From Drosophila persimilis (Eukaryota; Arthropoda; Insecta; Diptera; Drosophilidae), in assembly GCF_003286085.1 (NCBI RefSeq), contig NW_020825330.1:1488001-1552000 (forward strand): a DNA stretch of 64,000 nucleotides, in the 5' to 3' direction. The first letter of the stretch is position 1, and each line of letters opens with the position of its first letter. A program made the position numbers and the translations under genes. The notes under the pieces are model-generated. The model did no database searches. It was not told the origin of the DNA and saw nothing but the letters and a program-made list of their open reading frames with translations. Below, in pieces: positions 23,113-32,601 of the stretch.

Positions 23113-26100
23113 AAAAAGAGTAGACAAAAAAATAAACAGAGAATTAAAAGTTTTGATAGATACGGGAGCAACTTCCTGTTATATAAAAAAAGGAATTTAC
23201 GACAATAAAAATGAATTACCAATCTATAAGAAAGTTGCTACAGTGAATGGGTTTTCAATAATTAAATATTTCCATAATATAACAATTTTCAACACAAAGC
23301 AAGTGTTTTATGAAATAGATGGAATGGAGGCAGATTTACTAATAGGATTTAACCTATTAAAGAAAATCGGAGCGGTTATTGATACAGGAAAGGGGACTTT
23401 AAGTTATAAAGACAATGAGGAGAAACTAATATATGACGAGGTCCTTTCTTTAAACAAATTAACCTTTATAGAAGGAAAAACCATCCTTCCGTTGAAGGAA
23501 TATATAATAAAAAAATATTTTGAAGAAGAAAAAGAAATGAAAAGCGATTCAGTAAAGGTAGAAGGAAGTTTATATAGCTTGGGATCAAAAAATCCTGAGC
23601 ACGCCGACGAAGAATTATCCGTCAATAGTTTGGGATTCAAATATCCTGAGCCCGCCGTCGTTGAATTATCCGACATCCAAAGTTTTAATAGTTTGGGATT
23701 AAAATATCCTGAACACGCCGTCGTTGAATTATCCGACAATAAACAATTTAAAAGTTTGGGATGCAAAAATCCTGAACGCGCCGTCGTAGAAATATCCGAC
23801 ATTCAAAATTATGCAAATTCTGAATTGAAAAAAATGAAATTGTATAACACAATAACCTACAAAGAGGACAATTTAGAAAATCTCAGAGAGAAAATGGTAT
23901 CTATCATCGAAGAAGACCATGCCAATATAAATTTACAGTTACCGTTCAGAACGGATATAAAAGGAGAGATTAACACTGAACACGATAGACCGGTATATGG
24001 CAAGCAGTATCCATACGCTTATTCGGTTAACGATTTCGTTAATAACGAAATAAGTAAAATGTTAGATGAAGGTATAATCAGACCTAGTAAAAGCCCATAT
24101 AATTCACCGGTAATAGTAGTACCAAAGAAGGGAGTAAATGAGGACGGAACTCCTAAGCATAGATTAGTAATAGACTTTAAGAAACTTAATGAAAACACTA
24201 TACCGGATAGATACCCTATGCAAGATCCTTCAGTAATCCTTGCCAATTTAGGTAAAGCGAAATATTTCTCGGCCATTGACTTAGAGTCAGGTTTCTATCA
24301 GATTTTAATGAGGGAATCAGATATTGAAAAAACATCTTTTTCCATAAATAACGGCAAATATGAATTTCTAAGAATGCCTATGGGATTGACGAACGCTCCC
24401 AGAATTTTCCAAAGGGCAATGGACGATATACTTAGAGAACAAGTTGGGAAAACTTGTCACGTTTATATGGACGATATAATAATATTTTCAAAAACTATAG
24501 AACAACATTATAAAGATCTAATTCATATAATTCAGATATTGCAAAACGCTAACATGAAAATTTCACTTGAAAAGTCTAAATTCTTTCAATTGGAAACCAA
24601 ATTTCTGGGATACATTGTTTCCCAAAATATCATTAAAACAGATCCAGACAAAATCTCCACAATACAAAACTATCCAATTCCTAAAAATATCAGAGAGCTA
24701 CGTAGCTTCTTAGGACTAACAGGGTATTACAGAAAATTTGTCCGAAATTATGCCACAATTGCCAAACCTTTAACAAAATATCTGAGCGGAGTAAATGGGA
24801 AAGTTTCACGAAGGGCATCCAAGAAAGCATTAATACAGCTGGATGAACCAGCAATTGGAGCATTTAATAATTTAAAGGACAGTTTAATAGCACATATTGA
24901 ATTAGTACAACCAGATTACAATAAAAAATTCACATTAACCACAGATGCATCGGACATAGCAATAGGTGCAGTTTTGTCGCAAGATGGGAATCCCATAACA
25001 TTTATTTCTAAAACTTTAAGTAAAACCGAGCAATTATATGCTACTAATAAAAAAGAATTATTAGCTATTGTATGGGCATTAAAAAATTTGCGAAATTATT
25101 TATACGGAGTGAGTGGAATTGAAATACATACAGATCACCAACCTTTGTCCTTTGCAATGTCGCAAAAAAATCCAAATGTTGAAATGAAACGTTGGTATTA
25201 CTTCATAGAAAGTTTCACACCAAAAATCATTTATAAGCCAGGCTCAACTAACGTAGTAGCGGACGCGTTATCTCGGATTAAAATAAATCATATGACAGAT
25301 AGTGATGTCGACCAGACAGAATCAGAATCAGACATAAATACTCAGCATTCAGCAGAGAGTAGTTTCGAAAACGTCATTCAAGAGACTAGCAAGCCTCTAA
25401 ACCAATTTAAACAGCAGCTACTATTAGCGCAAGGGAGATTCACAGTTCATGAGTTAGTAAGAGTTTATGAAAATACCCGACATATTATTGAATTTGATAC
25501 GGTTGACAATCTGCTAATCATTTTAAAAGAATTTATTCAGCCTCACTTAACCACAGGAATACACTGCACTTTAGAAGATTTATACCTTATCCAAAATAAG
25601 CTAAAGGAAAACTTCATAAATAAATTTCTCTTCACAAGAAAGTTCCTCCAAGATGTAGTAAATTCAGAAGATAAAGCTATAATTATAGAAGAAACACATT
25701 GCAGAGCCCATAGAGGACTAGACGAAAATTACAAACAAATAACTAAGCTGTATTATTGGCCAAACCTGCACAAAAAATTAAAAGAATATATAAAAAATTG
25801 TGAGATCTGTAACAAAAACAAATATCGGAGACACCCTGTAAAAATTCCAATTGGGGAAGCTCCCATTCCAGCAAAAGAAGGAGATCAATTACACTTAGAC
25901 ATATACTATGCCCAAAACCTAACATTCATAACTTGTATAGATTCTTATTCCAAATACTTGGTGGTCAAGGAAATTCAAAGTAAATTAAACATTGAAAATA
26001 AGGTAATGGAAATTTTACAACACTTTCCGTTAGCAACATCATTAATGACTGACAACGAACCAAGCTTTACTTCAGCACAATTTAGATCATTCATACAAAG

Positions 26101-26560
26101 AAGTAACTTAACTATTTATTATGCTGATCCCAGACACAGCACCTCAAATGGTCAGGTAGAAAGGGTACATTCCACACTAACAGAAATAGCGCGGTGCATC
26201 AAGGATGAACTAAATCTAACAGATTATTCAGAAATAATAATAAGGGCGGCACTGAAATATAACCTGACGATACATTCAACGACCAATCAAATGCCATATG
26301 ACATATTGTATAACAAAATAGAACACAAACATAATCCAATATTACTTAAGGAAGCTCAGACCAAAATGCTTAAGATACATAACAAAGATAGAAGAGAAAA
26401 AGATTATAAAATAGGAGAAGTAGTCTATGAAAAGAAATTCGGGGAAAGAAATAAACTTCAATCCCGATACAAAAAGCAGGTAGTTAAGGAAAATCGACCG
26501 AATAAAATTATAATCAACAATAGAAACAGAATTATACATAAAGATAACATCAAATATTAA
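23081..26560 (+). CDS. pol: Pol polyprotein: protease, reverse transcriptase, RNase H, integrase
   Basis: About 1159 codons in the -1 frame relative to gag, with no ATG near the start, so expression as a Gag-Pol fusion is expected. Aspartic protease: DTGA motif with Asp at 23159. A spacer with four in-frame repeats follows (23576-23800). RT core spans about 24060-24650 and has the active-site YMDD at 24464-24475. RNase H: TDAS with its Asp at 24944, later Glu in KELLA and Asp in the HTDH and ADALS motifs, to about 25290. Integrase: zinc-binding HHCC (His at 25697 and 25709, then C-x2-C), catalytic Asp at 25898, Asp at 26051 and Glu at 26159. A basic C-terminal tail ends at 26560. All catalytic residues are present and there are no stops. 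Confidence 0.93.
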   Translation, partial: RSAPEVGLPYLKRVDKKINRELKVLIDTGATSCYIKKGIYDNKNELPIYKKVATVNGFSIIKYFHNITIFNTKQVFYEIDGMEADLLIGFNLLKKIGAVIDTGKGTLSYKDNEEKLIYDEVLSLNKLTFIEGKTILPLKEYIIKKYFEEEKEMKSDSVKVEGSLYSLGSKNPEHADEELSVNSLGFKYPEPAVVELSDIQSFNSLGLKYPEHAVVELSDNKQFKSLGCKNPERAVVEISDIQNYANSELKKMKLYNTITYKEDNLENLREKMVSIIEEDHANINLQLPFRTDIKGEINTEHDRPVYGKQYPYAYSVNDFVNNEISKMLDEGIIRPSKSPYNSPVIVVPKKGVNEDGTPKHRLVIDFKKLNENTIPDRYPMQDPSVILANLGKAKYFSAIDLESGFYQILMRESDIEKTSFSINNGKYEFLRMPMGLTNAPRIFQRAMDDILREQVGKTCHVYMDDIIIFSKTIEQHYKDLIHIIQILQNANMKISLEKSKFFQLETKFLGYIVSQNIIKTDPDKISTIQNYPIPKNIRELRSFLGLTGYYRKFVRNYATIAKPLTKYLSGVNGKVSRRASKKALIQLDEPAIGAFNNLKDSLIAHIELVQPDYNKKFTLTTDASDIAIGAVLSQDGNPITFISKTLSKTEQLYATNKKELLAIVWALKNLRNYLYGVSGIEIHTDHQPLSFAMSQKNPNVEMKRWYYFIESFTPKIIYKPGSTNVVADALSRIKINHMTDSDVDQTESESDINTQHSAESSFENVIQETSKPLNQFKQQLLLAQGRFTVHELVRVYENTRHIIEFDTVDNLLIILKEFIQPHLTTGIHCTLEDLYLIQNKLKENFINKFLFTRKFLQDVVNSEDKAIIIEETHCRAHRGLDENYKQITKLYYWPNLHKKLKEYIKNCEICNKNKYRRHPVKIPIGEAPIPAKEGDQLHLDIYYAQNLTFITCIDSYSKYLVVKEIQSKLNIENKVMEILQHFPLATSLMTDNEPSFTSAQFRSFIQRSNLTIYYADPRHSTSNGQVERVHSTLTEIARCIKDELNLTDYSEIIIRAALKYNLTIHSTTNQMPYDILYNKIEHKHNPILLKEAQTKMLKIHNKDRREKDYKIGEVVYEKKFGERNKLQSRYKKQVVKENRPNKIIINNRNRIIHKDNIKY
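23576..23800 (+). repeat. Four in-frame tandem repeats in the Pol protease-RT spacer
   Basis: Four copies of a ~48-base core start at 23576, 23627, 23690 and 23753 (periods 51, 63, 63). Each encodes a variant of SLGxKxPExAxxELS, with short variable linkers between. Copies 2-4 are closer to each other than to copy 1. They lie between the protease and RT domains, where no conserved domain is expected. The unit lengths keep the reading frame. Confidence 0.9.
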
Positions 26561-26573
26561 ATATTTTTTCCAG
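26543..26573 (+). promoter_or_regulatory. Splice acceptor for the env message
   Basis: A T-rich tract ending TTTTTTCCAG (AG at 26572-26573) lies just after the pol stop and three bases before the env ATG. Env of gypsy-group elements is made from a spliced subgenomic RNA, and this is where its acceptor should be. The matching donor is not certain; candidates are in the leader at 21426 and 21771. Confidence 0.7.
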
Positions 26574-26576
26574 AAA

Positions 26577-27533
26577 ATGTATGCGAATATACTAATACTG
26601 ACTTTTGTTATATTGACGACTGCGGAAGTAATTGACTATACGCATAGTGACTATCTATTGCTCAAAGACGACAGAGACGTTTACACTTATGAAACATACG
26701 CTGAACTTTTCCATATTACTAATTTGAGTTTTTATAGAGAGATAATTGATAAAGAATCCAAATATGTCAACAAATCAATTAATTCAGACGATGAGTGGGA
26801 AATATCAATGGACTTAAGTCTATTAAAATTAATGATTTCAGAATTAGTTCCAAAACGGAAAGAAAGGGGAATAAATGAATTAGGTACCATTTGGAAATGG
26901 ATAGCAGGCAGCCCTGATCATGACGACTTTTTGAAAATACAAAATAAAGTAAATGAATTAACTGAAAATAATAATAAACAATTTGTAATAAATTCCAAAT
27001 TTTTCAAAGAAATTGAATTGCTATCAAATTCATTAAAGAATGTCATCTTCAATGAAGAAACGATACTGAGAAAGCATCGTTTAAAATTAATAACTTTTGA
27101 CCTACTAAATTTAGTTGATACCATAACCCTCTTAAAAGTAAACATTTTCAATACAAAAATTTTAAATAAAAACGAAATAGAGGACATTTATAAGCATGAA
27201 AAACATAATGTTGAACTGTCTGATCTGTTGGACATTGCAACGGTTAAAATAATTCGAAATGCAGATTTAATAATCATTTACATAAAATATCCTCAAATTA
27301 AAGATATTTGCAAGTTTTACCATGCAAGAGCCATCTCACAAAATGATGGAATGTTAGTTATAAGTGAAAAAGTTTGTGAATGTAAGGAGAAATACTATTT
27401 AATGAATAATTTTAAAAGTGAAACTTTTAACAATTACGCACAAATAAATTTAAAGAGTACCTGTTTCACCAATTTACTTAATGGCTTTAAAGCCAACTGC
27501 ACTAAAAAAAGGGAAAAAAAAACAAAGAAATAG
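26577..27533 (+). CDS. env: Env glycoprotein, N-terminal and central part (frame interrupted)
   Basis: A 318-codon frame starting at the ATG just after a strong splice acceptor. The first ~16 residues are hydrophobic and look like a signal peptide. A basic KRKER motif at about residues 92-96 resembles a furin-type cleavage site and is followed by the hydrophobic GTIWKWIAG stretch and an acidic segment, in the position of the errantivirus fusion-peptide region. The rest is Lys/Leu-rich with helical stretches, a cluster of cysteines and several N-x-S/T sites. The frame runs into an A-rich tract at about 27504-27522 and stops at 27533. The membrane anchor is in another frame downstream. In this copy the product would be a truncated, anchorless protein, unless ribosomes shift frame or the assembly has a homopolymer error. 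Confidence 0.85.
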   Translation: MYANILILTFVILTTAEVIDYTHSDYLLLKDDRDVYTYETYAELFHITNLSFYREIIDKESKYVNKSINSDDEWEISMDLSLLKLMISELVPKRKERGINELGTIWKWIAGSPDHDDFLKIQNKVNELTENNNKQFVINSKFFKEIELLSNSLKNVIFNEETILRKHRLKLITFDLLNLVDTITLLKVNIFNTKILNKNEIEDIYKHEKHNVELSDLLDIATVKIIRNADLIIIYIKYPQIKDICKFYHARAISQNDGMLVISEKVCECKEKYYLMNNFKSETFNNYAQINLKSTCFTNLLNGFKANCTKKREKKTKK

Positions 27534-28000
27534 ACATCATTCAGGATGGTGCCATATTAGTTTCAGGCAAAAATATCGTAGACAATACTACTTTGTTAGG
27601 ATCGTATCTCCTTATATTCAACAACACAATTGTAATAAATAATATAAGCCACATAAATGATAAGGGTAAAATTCTAAAATATATATCGCATCATAGATAT
27701 AGCGATTTTGAATTAGTTGATTATATACAATCAAATGATAAGCAATTTTCTTTTGATAATGTTAATATTTTAAATCCCCTTATAACATTAGGTAATACGG
27801 CCTTACCATTAACAACATTATTTTTAATCATTTTGATATTGTTAATGTTATTTTACTTCTGCTATAAATTAACCAAATTTGTACTTATTAAATCAATAAG
27901 AATACCGTCAGAAGAAATAGTGGAAAGCAACATTCAAATACTGTCAGAAGAAATTAGAGCTCTATCAGAACTTCAAAATGTATCGGGACGAAACATTTAA
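27506..28000 (+). pseudogene. env: Env C-terminal part in the shifted frame, with membrane anchor
   Basis: An open frame, -1 relative to the upstream env frame, begins after TAA at 27503 and ends at TAA 27998, right at the polypurine tract. It overlaps the end of the upstream frame inside the A-rich run. It has several N-x-S/T sites and a strongly hydrophobic segment (about 27815-27865) followed by basic residues and a ~35-residue tail, as expected for the transmembrane anchor and cytoplasmic tail of Env. It has no start of its own in a plausible position, so it is the displaced end of env. The shift fits a one-base loss (or two-base gain) in the A run. Confidence 0.8.
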
Positions 28001-28010
28001 GAATGGGGGG
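27999..28010 (+). other. Polypurine tract
   Basis: AAGAATGGGGGG directly abuts the 3' LTR and overlaps the env stop codon. It is the expected primer site for plus-strand DNA synthesis. Confidence 0.85.
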
Positions 28011-28542
28011 AGTTAACGTACCCAATTCCATTGAGCTCTTATACGAGTTGTAAACAATCTTTGGTTTTCCAAAACGAAAACAATTTCAATCTTGGGCCTC
28101 CGCCTAATTGATTTCTAAGATGTACAATCTCAAGCGCCCCCGCCGCAATCCCATTCTTTGACACTCGCCTAAATGGAAAACCAATGTTTGCCCACACCCG
28201 GCTTCTCATAAACAATCTCACTCCCGGCTTTCTGCAGATCCTGCACTTTAGGCCTTTTACAGTTCTCTCTTTGGATGACGAAATCTAATACTCGGGATGG
28301 CGAAATCAATTGAAATGTTTATAGAAAAACGATTCCCGAAAGGGATCAACGATGCAAAGATCAGAAAGTTCAAATCAGTCTTGATCCAGCAGCGACACCG
28401 CAAAGTCTAGCTAAATATTAAGATCGCGCAATCCCTTGGCCCGGAATTCCTTTGTGACCCTCTACTTAAATCTATATCAGTGAAGTTCGAAGTAAAATAA
28501 AAACTTTTTAAAAACACAATCCGCTACCGCAGTTGTTTAATT
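28011..28542 (+). repeat. 3' long terminal repeat
   Basis: 532 bp, one mismatch to the 5' LTR (A at 28415 for T at 21152). It carries the functional AATAAA at 28496-28501. An initiator copy at 28375 could also start transcription outward into the flanking host DNA on the + strand. Confidence 0.97.
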
Positions 28543-28546
28543 TGCA
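28543..28546. repeat. Target-site duplication TGCA (right)
   Basis: Direct repeat of 20744-20747, defining the insertion boundary. Confidence 0.85.
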
Positions 28547-28698
28547 TGCACACACATACAGTTTGATGCCTGCATGAATAATTTCTACTGCTTGGCAGTT
28601 TCAAGTACTGCTTCTCCCTCCACTTCTACTGCTGCTGTCTGTTGGTAATCATAATTATCTTTAATTTTAAGCAAGCAGTAACAAAAAGTAGAAGAAAT

Positions 28699-28730
28699 GC
28701 AGCAGCAGCAGTCGCAGCAGCAGCAGCAGT
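28699..28730. repeat. CAG trinucleotide repeat
   Basis: About ten CAG units with one interruption. The frame reading glutamine is not supported as coding by its surroundings. Confidence 0.8.
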
Positions 28731-30250
28731 GGCGTTATCTTCTCTCTCCCTCTGGCACACAAAAGTCGAATTACATGAATGAACAAAGCAGACAAGAGCG
28801 TGTCTGTCTCACTCTCTTTGCATCTCTGCTGATGCTGCTGCTCTGCTTCTGTCAATGTCACTCTCTTCACAACAGGTGGGTCGGTCTCCGCCTCCCCTCG
28901 CAGCAACAGCAGCAGCAGCAGGAACTGCACTTCTTGCTAAATACATATTTATCTGGGGATGTGGGGCCCTGGCCTCGAAGTCTTTTCTCTTGTTGTTTGG
29001 CACAATGCAGGTGCATTCATGGTGGCAGCAGCAACCCCCCCTCCCACGCCACCCACTATCTGTAATCAGGTGTTATCACTGGGCAAACTTTCGCCCTAGA
29101 AGGAGACAGAACTCTGACCGGCTTTTGATAGGCTCTCAGCACCGGCCGCGCCGGCAGCGCCCCAACAACGCACCGACAGCAGCACCTAACGGCACCAGTC
29201 ACCGGCCAAATGTTTGGCAAACATGCGCAGAAGAGCACCAGGCGGCAGAGCATACGAAAGAAGGGGGGACCATCATTCTGCCGGTTACTGTTTGCGTGGG
29301 AGCATTTGCCAGAAGTGGCCACCCACCTCACGCACACACGCACACACAGTTAACGACACGACTGTACGCGTACGCAACTGTTGCTGCTTTTGCACTTTGC
29401 ACTTGATTTCGTCTGCCTCTGTCGACGCCTCTATGCACTGCGCCGGCGTAGGCAATGCTGCAATTGAAAAGAGAGAGAAGGAGAGCGAAAGCCAGCAAGG
29501 GGAGGGGAGGGGAAACTGCGATCAAGGCACAGGCAAAGGCACTGAAAACAATTCAAGTGCAACGTCAGAAACAAGAGCGGGGGAGTAGCAGAAGAAGTAG
29601 AAAATGAAGAAGAAAAGACGAAGAGCCAGAGAAGGCAGAAACAGAAGCAGCGACAGTACAACAAAACAACAGATGCAGTAATTTCCGGTGCCGCTGCCGC
29701 CCTGCCTATTGTTCTCAATCAGCTAACGCCATCTCCCTACCCATCCATTCTCTCTCTCTCTCTCTCCCTCTCTTCTACCCTCTCCCTCTGTTGTGGTTTT
29801 GCGCAGACGCGACCGTTGCAATACTTCTGCTTCTGCTGCTGCGATATGCGGGTGCGTCATGCAGAAAATAGTGCATTGAGGAGAGTGGGAAAGAGGACGG
29901 ACAGCGCATCATACAAGAGTGCGAGCAGATAAGAAAATTGACGCAACTTCGGGATTATCCCACCCCCTTTAACGGATGCTCAATATTTCATTCATAAGTT
30001 GCGGTTCTCTTCTTTGCTTCTCTGCTGCTGCGGCGGCTACAGTGGAGCAAAACAAAGCAGGAACCACATTTCTGCCGACACTAATACAAATAAATAGCAC
30101 ATACATATGTACATATTTATATATAATACATCAACATATGGTATCCCCCGTATCATTGAGAGCGTACATTGCAGGCATGCACTGTAAAGAGAGAGAGAGC
30201 GAGAGCTCTCAGAGTGTTTTAAAAAAAAACAAGGTATGCAAGGAGAACGA

Positions 30251-30660
30251 GGTGGAGTATCATTCTATGCTGCTGGCATTTTACCGGTGCGCCATACCTT
30301 TTTGTACATTCCCTCCAATTGCTGTCTAGCTACATTTGAACCGGTTTCCAGCAACATGAGTACGGACAACCGCAACATTATTGTCAACATCGCTCTCTGA
30401 CTTAACTCAAAAATAGCTCCTCGCTCACTCAAAACTACTGAGTGAGTTTTCTCATGACATAGTATGTAAAGTTGGGGTGGATCTAGCTTGCATGCGTTGT
30501 ATTTTTACTAGTGGGCCATACCTTTTTTTCCTTGCCGGCAGCATGTTTCTGGCAGCATGTGGCGAGCTACGCCGATTTTGTCTTCAAGGTATATTAAGCA
30601 AGTCGGGTGGATTTCACCTTTCATGCATTGGCTTTTCTGGCCGTTTCGCCTCTTGTCCAT
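30251..30660 (+). repeat. Three diffuse copies of a GGTGGA...CCATACC module
   Basis: Three stretches start with GGTGGA (30251, 30476, 30606), continue with an ATGC-containing and T-rich part, and end with CCATACC (30292, 30516, and about 30657). The first two also share a longer end, GCCATACCTTTTT. Spacing is irregular (225 and 130 bases). Function unknown. Confidence 0.4.
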
Positions 30661-31009
30661 ACCCTCTTCTTACTCAGTCTTTGTAGCAAACGTGTAGTTG
30701 CCATGTACGAAATTGAGCAAATGTAAACATTTTACAAACTGGGCAGAACGGCCTTCCGCCCCCAAAATCGAATGAACCGCGGAAAAGGAAACACCGAGTG
30801 TCGGATGATTTCGTAATTCAAAAAGTTCGCTGTTATCCGTAGGAAATATCCATATTGATAAATAAATATCACCTGTTATAAAAAAAATTTATTTATTTCG
30901 AATTTCGTCGTTTGTCGTTGATCCAGTGGAAGTGGAAGAGTTGACTTTTTTTTATCGTTTGGCGTTTGCCGTTTCTTTTTGTGATCCAAATGCAACCCGA
31001 AACAGAGAG

Positions 31010-31614
31010 ATAACTGTAAATTTGTGAATAATTGTTGCACTTTTTTTTGTTTGTTTTGCGAACTGCAGTGACAGTGTTGCCGCGTGTGCTATATTGGCCA
31101 AGAATTTTGGCCGCTTTCTGCGAGTGTGTGAGTGTCCCCCTCCCCGTCCAGGCCGGGCGGCAGAAGCAACAAGTGCCACACACAAAACACAAAACAAACC
31201 GAACATCAACATTTCGGAATTCTGAGACGTGCGTGTCGAAACAAGTGTCCAAAACTCGAAAGAGTTCGTTTTTTTGAAAAACGTGCCGCCCCAGAGAACC
31301 TTTTCTCGAAATATACGTTTTTTGCATCTGCAAACGCAAAGATCTAAAGTGCAGCCATAAAGCAGAGGCAGAAGCAACAGCTGTCATAGCAAAAGAAACG
31401 AAAGAAGGAAAGAGCAAAACAAAAGTGCAGTGACTCCAAAACCACAAAGCGATCAACAGAAACAGAAACAGAAACGACAGAACAAGAATAAGAACATTGT
31501 GTGAATGTGTGTGTTTAGTGGAGAATAGAAAACACGAAAGAACGACAAGAACAACAGAAAGAAGCAACCAACCCATCATCCATCGGTAAAACGAGGAAAG
31601 AGAACAAAAAGAAG
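31010..31614 (+). other. Candidate non-coding first exon (5'UTR-like)
   Basis: The + strand turns A-rich and poor in T with many CAAA, GAAA and ACAG words, the usual look of Drosophila 5'UTRs, from about 31150 to a plausible donor AAG|GTAAAC at 31614/31615. Two ratchet points follow downstream on the same strand at 47974 and 58528, which would fit a very long first intron. There is no long ATG-initiated frame on the + strand. The start is not resolved; a TATAAAAA at 30877 is the nearest candidate. An antisense frame of 345 codons covers this stretch but has no protein-like features. Confidence 0.3.
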
Positions 31615-31666
31615 GTAAACGATTACAAAGCGAATTGCGCATGCTGCATTCGATGAAGCGGTGGTT

Positions 31667-32601
31667 TAAGTCTGTATAACACTTCCCTATAGGGCAAAAA
31701 AAAACAAACACTTGCTTGTGTTTGTAGGTACTGCGCGTACTGCTTTTCTGCTGCTTGTCCTGTCCTTTTTTTTGGGCTAAATCTGTATGACACTCAAGAT
31801 AGGACCAAATTGGGAAGTTATTTCGGATATGAAAAAAACAAAAGGGAGTGGAATGTGCCAATAATGATTCTGCTAATACATTGAATACACAGGACAAAAA
31901 TATTCTACTGCTTTTCAGATTAATCCTCATTAATCCTCACAGTTGGAGCCCACAGTTCCCAGTTGAAGATCAAACAGCTTGATAACTGAACGGAATCACT
32001 GTATGTACTTTTATATCATTTAATATACACACTCGACACCTGAACAAAATACTGATTTCACGGCAAAAAGTGTTGTTAAATGATTGTCAAATCTTTTTTT
32101 CTGTGGTTTTTTTGTGTGTGTTTTGGGTTGGATTTGAAAACTTGGGAGCATCGACTCCCCATTTTGTTGCAAGAAAAACCAAAACTGATCTTTAAATGTA
32201 TACTGTCAAGACGTCTAAGGTACCTATAGATATGGGAAATCGCAGTATCACAATTCTCCCGATCTTACACGGTCACTTCTACATATTCGTAGCTGAAACG
32301 ATCATATGCTTTGATTATTAGTTCTTCTAGCTGTAATCATAAACGATATCTGGCCAAAAAATGTTTTTTGTTTTCGAAATTCAATTGCATTAAGCAGCAT
32401 GTTAGTGTAATCATGCATCATATGAGTGTAATTCTTGAGGCATCTACGTGCTACATCTTCATGGATAAAATACCACCTACCGTATGTTGGGAGGGGCTGC
32501 TGCCATACTGGCTTGAGTTTCAGATGAGTGTCATACAGGCTTCAAATCTAATGCGAGTGTCATACAGGCTTAGAATATGATTTAAGTGTCATACGGACTT
32601 T
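31667..32601. repeat. Five copies of an 18-base motif, in inverted groups
   Basis: RAGTGTCATACAGRCTTA (consensus) occurs on the minus strand at 31667-31684 and 31778-31795. On the + strand it occurs at 32526-32543, 32555-32572 and 32584-32601 (29-base period). Each copy has at most three differences from the consensus. The two groups face each other across about 730 bases. Confidence 0.7.

Larger units (their letters stand above)
20748..28542 (+). mobile_element. Full-length gypsy-group LTR retrotransposon (errantivirus type)
   Basis: This 7795-bp element has two 532-bp direct LTRs (AGTTAAC at the start, TTTAATT at the end), 4-bp target duplications, a tRNA-Lys primer site, gag, pol in the order protease-RT-RNase H-integrase, env and a polypurine tract. 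The order of domains after RT and the third ORF with a signal peptide and membrane anchor identify the gypsy/errantivirus group, known in Drosophila as endogenous retrovirus-like elements. The LTRs differ at one position (T at 21152, A at 28415), so the insertion is recent. Gag and pol are open throughout; env has a frame change. Base composition is strongly A-rich on the sense strand, unlike the flanks. I could not match it to a named family with certainty. Confidence 0.97.
28547..31009. other. Non-coding region right of the retroelement
   Basis: No recognisable coding exon. It contains a CAG-rich stretch (28699-28730), GA/CT-rich runs (about 29470-29520, 29745-29770, 30189-30205) of the kind bound by GAGA factor, and a purine-rich UTR-like stretch near 29520-29680. 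TATAAAAA lies at 30877, without an initiator at the right distance. This could be the promoter region of the UTR-like exon that follows, but no start site can be fixed. Confidence 0.45.

Noticed and set aside
28039..28221. 60-codon minus-strand frame in both LTRs
   Set aside because: Present only because the LTR is duplicated; no conserved product is expected there.
28842..28881. Possible third ratchet point: CTCTTCACAACAG|GTGGGT
   Set aside because: The donor half (GTGGGT) is weaker than GTGAGT/GTAAGT, and no CTAAT branch point at a good distance was seen. Recorded as a weak candidate only.
30893..31930. 345-codon open frame on the minus strand
   Set aside because: No domain, odd hydrophobic and low-complexity composition. 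It is antisense to A-rich sequence where stop codons are rare in that frame.
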